Of a DNA stretch of 25,866 bases, positions 21,802-25,866 are shown one piece after another. The DNA lies in contig JAQTNV010000049.1 of the NCBI GenBank assembly GCA_028713675.1, positions 1-25,866 of the forward strand, in the 5' to 3' direction. Within the stretch, counting starts at the first letter, position 1, and each line of letters starts with the position of its first letter. Source of the DNA: a bacterium. GTDB lineage: Bacteria > Desulfobacterota > JAPLJL01. A program made the position numbers and the translations under genes. Below the pieces are notes generated by a model. It searched no databases and was not told where the DNA came from. It was given only the letters and a program-made list of their open reading frames with translations.

Positions 21802-22262
21802 CTTTTTCCGGGTTGTTCTTTCTTCTCCCCTCTCCGGGCCCAGCCGTTATTGGCTTTCGTTTTCGCGTCGTCTTCCTTGAAATACGGCTTTATGTCCAGG
21901 ATCGGGGTTCCGTCCAGGAGATCGAGCCCCCCGGTGTGGATCTCGTTTCCCCGGATTTTTTTTAAACGCACGATGGTCAGCCCGATCGGGTTCGGACGCT
22001 GGGGCGAACGGCTGGCGAAAACCCCGACGGTCCGCCCCGGGGTGACCGGGGGATTAACCTTCAGCGGATATTTCTTCCCCGACTTGTGGAGGTAGGAAAT
22101 GACGTAGACGTACTTGAACCGGCCGAGCGTGTCCAATCCCTCGGCGAATCTGGGAAAAACCACCAGCCGGAAATCCCCCCGCCGTTTCTCGTCGGCCCAG
22201 CGCGGGGCCTTTTCCAGATCCGGGGATTTCACCCGCCCGATCGGCTGCATTTGGATCTTCAT
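21789..22262 (-). CDS. trmO: tRNA t6A37 N6-methyltransferase TrmO (YaeB/TsaA family)
   Basis: SAM-dependent methyltransferase that turns t6A37 of tRNA-Thr into m6t6A, fine-tuning decoding of ACN codons. The 157-residue protein is a compact TrmO/YaeB-like beta-barrel: MQPIGRVKSPDLEKAPRW at the start, LGRFKYVYVISYLHKSG, then the SAM-site signature FASRSPQRPNPIGLTIV and the LDLLDGTPILDIKPYF motif, all typical of the family. The Lys-rich C-terminus (KKEQPGKRSKQ) runs into a heptamer array and may be non-native. AAGGA lies close before the ATG. It is convergent with the molybdoenzyme gene. Members of this family were once called TsaA/VirR-like; only the E. coli enzyme's reaction is established. 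Confidence 0.9.
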   Translation of the reverse strand: MKIQMQPIGRVKSPDLEKAPRWADEKRRGDFRLVVFPRFAEGLDTLGRFKYVYVISYLHKSGKKYPLKVNPPVTPGRTVGVFASRSPQRPNPIGLTIVRLKKIRGNEIHTGGLDLLDGTPILDIKPYFKEDDAKTKANNGWARRGEKKEQPGKRSKQ

Positions 22263-22413
22263 TATTATCCTTTCCCCTTCCTGTTCTCTGCCTTAAATAA
22301 TTTATCAAAAGGTTATTCTCGGATTCGAACAAAGCTTTGAAATAATTGTTAAATGTGACGGCTTTGTCTATACCGGACGGCGGAAATTCAGGGGAGCGAC
22401 GGCAACGGGCAAG

Positions 22414-23313
22414 CTACCGGCGGAGGTCCGGGTTTTCCAGCAGGGGCATGTCCTCGTTTTCAAAACCCAGTTCCTGCGCCTTGATATCAAGATGGAGCGT
22501 GGCAAGGTTCTCCAGCGCGGGATAAATGTCACGATCCGTCTTTCTCCGGTCAACAGTTTTAAGATAATTCCGGCAATTCTCACACGTGTCGATCCGGTAT
22601 TCATTCTCCGAAATGATTTCATAGTATTTGAGCTTCTCGCTGTCCGTGCTGCCGCAGAAGGGGCAATAAACCCGCTGCGTGGTCCAGTCGTGCCAGCAAA
22701 AGCTGCAGAAAAGGGAGCGCTTGCCGTCCTTTTCCAGGATGGCAAGGGCGGGACGGCTCCCGCACACCGGGCAGGCGGCTTTTTCCCACCGGTGGGATTC
22801 GGCGAGAAAGGTCCCCGCCTGCCGGGCGAAGGCGCAGAGCGATGGCCTTAAGCTGTGGTAGGTAACAAAAGAAAGGAAGGGCTCGTCGATGCCGATGGCC
22901 GCGGCCTGTTTTTCACCATTCTTGAAATCGGCATTAAGGAAGCTGCGGTAAAGGGATTGCGTGGCAATGTTCCCCCGGCTGACCGCGTCCAGCAGTGATT
23001 GTGCGGAAGCGGGCGCGTTTCCCTGGCCCAGTCTGATGGTGATCTGACAGATTTCCCGCAACAGGGTGTCCGCCGCTTTCGTATCCACCTCGATCTCTGA
23101 CGGGGAGGTCAGAGGAAAGTCTCCCTCAGTTTTATTACGGGGTTTTAACTGCTTCCGGCCTGCGCTGAGAGACAGGCTTTCAGCGGATTTTTCCTGAAGA
23201 ACGAAAATCTCTCCGTAGAACGCGAGGATGTCTGAATATGCCGGCCTGGCCCGCCGTAACGCTTCAACCGCCTTTTTGATGTCGATCGGAGTCAGACCCA
23301 TATCTGGCAGCAT
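22414..23313 (-). CDS. fdhE: Formate dehydrogenase maturation factor FdhE
   Basis: Rubredoxin-like zinc/iron protein needed to make active formate dehydrogenase. The C-terminal half has four CxxC pairs in the FdhE order: CPVCGSRP, CSFCWHDW, CPFCGS and CENCRNY, between about residues 182 and 260, followed by the FdhE-like NLATLHLDIKAQELGF. The N-terminal part is helical. I start at the ATG at 23313 (MLPDMGLTP); a second ATG at 23301 is possible. Either way the start lies 38-50 bases inside the end of fdhB, showing tight coupling. It closes the fdhA-fdhB-fdhE set, which lacks a membrane cytochrome subunit. Confidence 0.93.
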   Translation of the reverse strand: MLPDMGLTPIDIKKAVEALRRARPAYSDILAFYGEIFVLQEKSAESLSLSAGRKQLKPRNKTEGDFPLTSPSEIEVDTKAADTLLREICQITIRLGQGNAPASAQSLLDAVSRGNIATQSLYRSFLNADFKNGEKQAAAIGIDEPFLSFVTYHSLRPSLCAFARQAGTFLAESHRWEKAACPVCGSRPALAILEKDGKRSLFCSFCWHDWTTQRVYCPFCGSTDSEKLKYYEIISENEYRIDTCENCRNYLKTVDRRKTDRDIYPALENLATLHLDIKAQELGFENEDMPLLENPDLRR

Positions 23314-23983
23314 GCTCCACTCTCTTTTCCGGCGCAAGTGCGTATTCGTGATAGAGCTTCGGCTCGTCGGTGATAAGATAGACCACGCTCACGCTGTCCT
23401 TGTTGAGCAGCTGGGCCTTGGGGTATTTCTTCAGGAGTTCCGCGAGGCGTTTTTCGGCCAGGGCCAGGATTTGTTCCCGGTCCCCGAAGGTGATCGCATT
23501 GGTCGGGCAGGTCTTGGCGCACATGGGGAGCATCCCGTTCGAGACCCGATCCAGGCACATGTTGCACTTCATGAGCAGCCCGGTCTTCTCATCCCGGCGC
23601 GGGATATTGTACGGGCAGTTGGAGCGCATGTCCTCGAATACCTTGGCCGTGAGCTTTTTGGTCTTTTCGGTATAGATGATGGCGCCCGTCGCCTCGTCCC
23701 GCGTTACCGCTCCCGGGAGCGCTTCGTCGGCGACATATTTGCAGGGGGCCTCCACGCAGTGGCGGCACTGGTCGGAAAAGAAATTCCAGACGACTTTTCC
23801 TTCGGATATATACTCGTTGAAACGGACGAGCTTGAGAGTGCTGGCGCTCAAATCTTCCGGGTTCTGATGAGTGCCGCGCTGCTTGGTCTGTGTCGCCGGG
23901 AGATCCTTCCATTCCTTGCAGGCCATCTGACAGCCCCGGCAGGCGGTGCATTTTGAGGTATCGATCAGGAATGCTTTTGGCAT
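23264..23983 (-). CDS. fdhB: Formate dehydrogenase iron-sulfur (beta) subunit
   Basis: A 239-residue electron-transfer subunit that takes electrons from FdhA. It has four [4Fe-4S]-type Cys clusters in the FdhB/FdnH order: CTACRGCQMACKEW near the N-terminus, CRHCVEAPCKYV, NCPYNIPRRDEKTG with CNMCLDRVSNGMLPMC, and CAKTCPTNAI. No signal peptide and no C-terminal membrane helix are present, unlike the membrane-anchored FdnH, so with FdhA it would form a soluble FdhAB as in Desulfovibrio; it would be exported with FdhA if FdhA carries a TAT signal (outside the window). AAGGAG lies 9 bases before the ATG. The gap to fdhA is 63 bases, and fdhE overlaps its 3' end. Confidence 0.95.
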   Translation of the reverse strand: MPKAFLIDTSKCTACRGCQMACKEWKDLPATQTKQRGTHQNPEDLSASTLKLVRFNEYISEGKVVWNFFSDQCRHCVEAPCKYVADEALPGAVTRDEATGAIIYTEKTKKLTAKVFEDMRSNCPYNIPRRDEKTGLLMKCNMCLDRVSNGMLPMCAKTCPTNAITFGDREQILALAEKRLAELLKKYPKAQLLNKDSVSVVYLITDEPKLYHEYALAPEKRVEHAARYGSDSDRHQKGG

Positions 23984-24046
23984 GTTTCTTTTCTCCTTTC
24001 CGTCAAACGGACGGGCCGAGGGGCCTGCCCCCGGATCATTGCGATA

Positions 24047-25866
24047 TTACAGCTCGGTTACCTTGTCCGCTTTCTCGATGTTTACGCAACACGCCTTGTA
24101 TTCCGGGATGGTGGTGTTCGGGTCGCCTACCGAAGGCGTCAGCCGATTGGTGGAATCGCCCCTCCCCGGCGTCGTCCAGCCGAAGGCAAACGGCATGCCG
24201 ATCTCGTGCACCGTTTTCCCCATCACCTTGAAGGGTCTCATCCGGACTGTCACCATGGCGATGGCCTCCACCCGGCCGCGGATGCTGGTGATCACGACAG
24301 GGTCGCCGTTCTTGATCCCTTTCTCTCCCGCCAGTTCCGGGCTCATCTCTACGTACAGCTGTGGCTCGGCTTCGAGCAGCCACGGCACGTTCCGGGTCTC
24401 ACTGCCGCCGCACCAATGCTCGGTCATGCTGTAGGTCGTGAGCACGATCGGATAGCGTTCATCGCCCGGGGTAGCCAGGAGGTCGTTGGTGCCGGAGAGG
24501 ATCTTGGCGCAGGGATTGTGCAGCTGAGGAGAAAGCGAATGCGCCTTGATCGGCGTTTCGATCGGCTCGTAGTGCTCGGGGAACGGGCCTTCCGCCATGC
24601 CCGGGCCGAAAAGCTGGCTGTGACCTTCCTTGAGCATGATGAACGGATATTTCCCTTTCTCATTCGCCAGGGGCGGCCAAGGGCCGTCGGGGACGTCGCC
24701 CACCCATTTTCCGTTTTCCCACTGGATAACCGCCCTTTCGGGATCAAAGGGCTTGCCGTTTTCATCAACCGAAGCCCGGTTGTAGATGATTCTCCGGTTG
24801 ACCGGCCAGGCCCACGCAAAGTTGGGAAAGAGGCCGATTTTTTTCTGCATTTCCGTCTGGGTGAGGTCCCGCCGTTTGGCCTTGTTGCCGTCCTCTTCCG
24901 TGTAGCAGCCGGTAATTACCCAGCACCGAGAGGCGGTGGAGCCGTCGTCCTTGAGGAGACCGAAGGTCGGGACCAGGGTGCCTTTCTTGTAGGTTTTTCC
25001 GTCGACCGTGACATCCTCGGTAAAGTGGCCGTTTATCTTCCGCGCCATTTCATCGGGGTCATATTTATCCGGCCAATCCATGTTCAGGATGGGGTCCGGG
25101 TAGGCGCCTTTCTTCTCCTGGTAGAGCTTCCGGAGGCGGCCGAAAATTTCGGCCATGGCCTGTCCCATGGTTTTGGATTTCCCCTGCGGGGGAACCGCCT
25201 CGTTGTGCCAGATGACCCAGCGGCCGCTGTTACTGACACTGCCGGGCTTTTCCAACCGGTGGGCGGAGGGAAGGAGGAACACTTCCGTCCCGATCTTGGC
25301 CGGGTCCATGTTCGGACCTTTCCAGAAATCGGAAGTTTCCGTGTGATGGACCTCCATGACCGCCAGCCAGTCGAGATTGCCCAGGGCTTTCCGCACCTTG
25401 TTCGAGTTCGGAATGCTTTGCGCGGGATTGGTCGCCCAGATGAACCCGCCCTTGATGCCGCCCTTGTCGATCCGGTCAAAAATGAACATCGATGCGTAGT
25501 CCGCGCCCGCGTCCGCCTTAGGGAGCCAGTTATACCCGAAATCGTTCTCCTTGGTCGCGTTCTTTCCGAACCAGCTTTTCAGCAGGCTGATCGTGTACTT
25601 GGGATAGTTCTGCCACCAGTTGGCGCTCTTCGGGTCCTGGCTGACCGGCGTGTTGGCCTTGAGGTATTCCGGGAGCGTCGGCCAGTTGGTATTGGGAACC
25701 TTCAGGTACCCCGGCAGGATATGCCATAGCATGGCATGGTCGGTTGACCCCTGCACGTTCGGCTCCCCGCGCAGGGCGTTCACGCCGCCGCCGGCGATGC
25801 CCATGTTCCCGAGCAGGAGCTGGATGATGCCGCAGGCGCGGATGTTCTGCACGCCCACGGTGTGCT
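24047..25866 (-). CDS. fdhA: Formate dehydrogenase catalytic (alpha) subunit, C-terminal part
   Basis: The frame is open to the right edge, so only about the last 605 residues are present. They match the FdnG/FdhA family: HTVGVQNIRACGIIQLLLGNMG, GGGVNALRGEPNVQGSTD, IWATNPAQSIPNS, HHTETSDFWKG and the C-terminal bis-MGD-binding domain (YVEMSPELAGEKGIKNGDPV, IGMPFAFGW). The [4Fe-4S] site, the Sec/Cys ligand and any TAT signal lie outside the window, so the metal (Mo or W) and Sec content cannot be told. It heads fdhA-fdhB-fdhE and would interconvert formate and CO2. Confidence 0.95.
   Translation of the reverse strand, partial: HTVGVQNIRACGIIQLLLGNMGIAGGGVNALRGEPNVQGSTDHAMLWHILPGYLKVPNTNWPTLPEYLKANTPVSQDPKSANWWQNYPKYTISLLKSWFGKNATKENDFGYNWLPKADAGADYASMFIFDRIDKGGIKGGFIWATNPAQSIPNSNKVRKALGNLDWLAVMEVHHTETSDFWKGPNMDPAKIGTEVFLLPSAHRLEKPGSVSNSGRWVIWHNEAVPPQGKSKTMGQAMAEIFGRLRKLYQEKKGAYPDPILNMDWPDKYDPDEMARKINGHFTEDVTVDGKTYKKGTLVPTFGLLKDDGSTASRCWVITGCYTEEDGNKAKRRDLTQTEMQKKIGLFPNFAWAWPVNRRIIYNRASVDENGKPFDPERAVIQWENGKWVGDVPDGPWPPLANEKGKYPFIMLKEGHSQLFGPGMAEGPFPEHYEPIETPIKAHSLSPQLHNPCAKILSGTNDLLATPGDERYPIVLTTYSMTEHWCGGSETRNVPWLLEAEPQLYVEMSPELAGEKGIKNGDPVVITSIRGRVEAIAMVTVRMRPFKVMGKTVHEIGMPFAFGWTTPGRGDSTNRLTPSVGDPNTTIPEYKACCVNIEKADKVTEL

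Noticed and set aside
24206-25729. Plus-strand 507-codon frame opposite fdhA
   Set aside because: Antisense shadow of the formate dehydrogenase gene; no recognisable motif and no SD.
22414-25866. Horizontal transfer of the fdh cluster
   Set aside because: Codon use looks slightly less CGG-rich than in proS or ispG, but I cannot measure it, and no mobile gene or att site borders the cluster.

Overview
The window reads as one contiguous stretch of a GC-rich bacterial chromosome. Most genes use G/C-ending codons, CGG for Arg and CTG/CTC for Leu, while promoters and spacers are AT-rich. The gene content suggests a Gram-negative-type anaerobe with the MEP isoprenoid pathway (ispG), a selenium/tungsten/molybdenum-type formate dehydrogenase with its maturation factor FdhE, a second molybdopterin oxidoreductase and a NADH-linked iron-sulfur diaphorase module. 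The DUF4388 and HEAT/TPR proteins and the gene order dnaB-ispG-proS recall Desulfobacterota (old Deltaproteobacteria) or a related candidate phylum. I cannot assign a phylum from sequence reading alone.

Layout. Bases 1-678 hold, on the minus strand, a consensus sigma70 promoter, four tRNA genes (Thr-UGU, Tyr-GUA, Gly-UCC, Thr-GGU) and the start of tuf. This is the same order as thrU-tyrU-glyT-thrT-tufB of E. coli. Bases 726-8254 are a minus-strand housekeeping series; read 5' to 3' it is rpsR, rplI, dnaB, ispG, proS, a DUF4388 protein, pyrF. Just upstream of rpsR is a 27-residue Lys-rich, Cys-containing mini-protein with its own good promoter (8489-8645). Bases 8732-12128 carry NuoE-like, NuoF-like and HoxU/NuoG-N-like genes, also on the minus strand, forming a complete NADH-to-ferredoxin-type electron module with no adjacent catalytic subunit. 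Thioredoxin (minus) and a phosphohexomutase (plus) diverge at about 12.75 kb. They are followed on the plus strand by an MBL-fold hydrolase and a YbaK-type tRNA deacylase. A large HEAT-repeat protein and a secreted TPR protein (minus) precede a molybdopterin oxidoreductase (plus, 19339-21501), then trmO (minus). The right end is fdhA (cut by the window edge), fdhB and fdhE on the minus strand.

How they work together. The energy genes (formate dehydrogenase FdhAB plus FdhE, the diaphorase module and the orphan molybdoenzyme) point to formate/CO2 and NADH redox metabolism in an anaerobe. The rest is translation (tuf, tRNAs, rpsR, rplI, proS, the tRNA deacylase, trmO), replication (dnaB) and biosynthesis (pyrF, ispG).

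The most unusual feature is non-coding. Degenerate tandem arrays of exactly 7-bp (sometimes 9-bp) units sit at the 3' ends of many genes, in at least three cases running up to or into the stop codon. They often occur as inverted pairs nested around each other. Longer in-frame tandem repeats occur inside the 5' end of rpsR and just before the HoxU-like gene, and a family of imperfect inverted repeats with GTCATYCTGAGC-type ends is scattered between genes.
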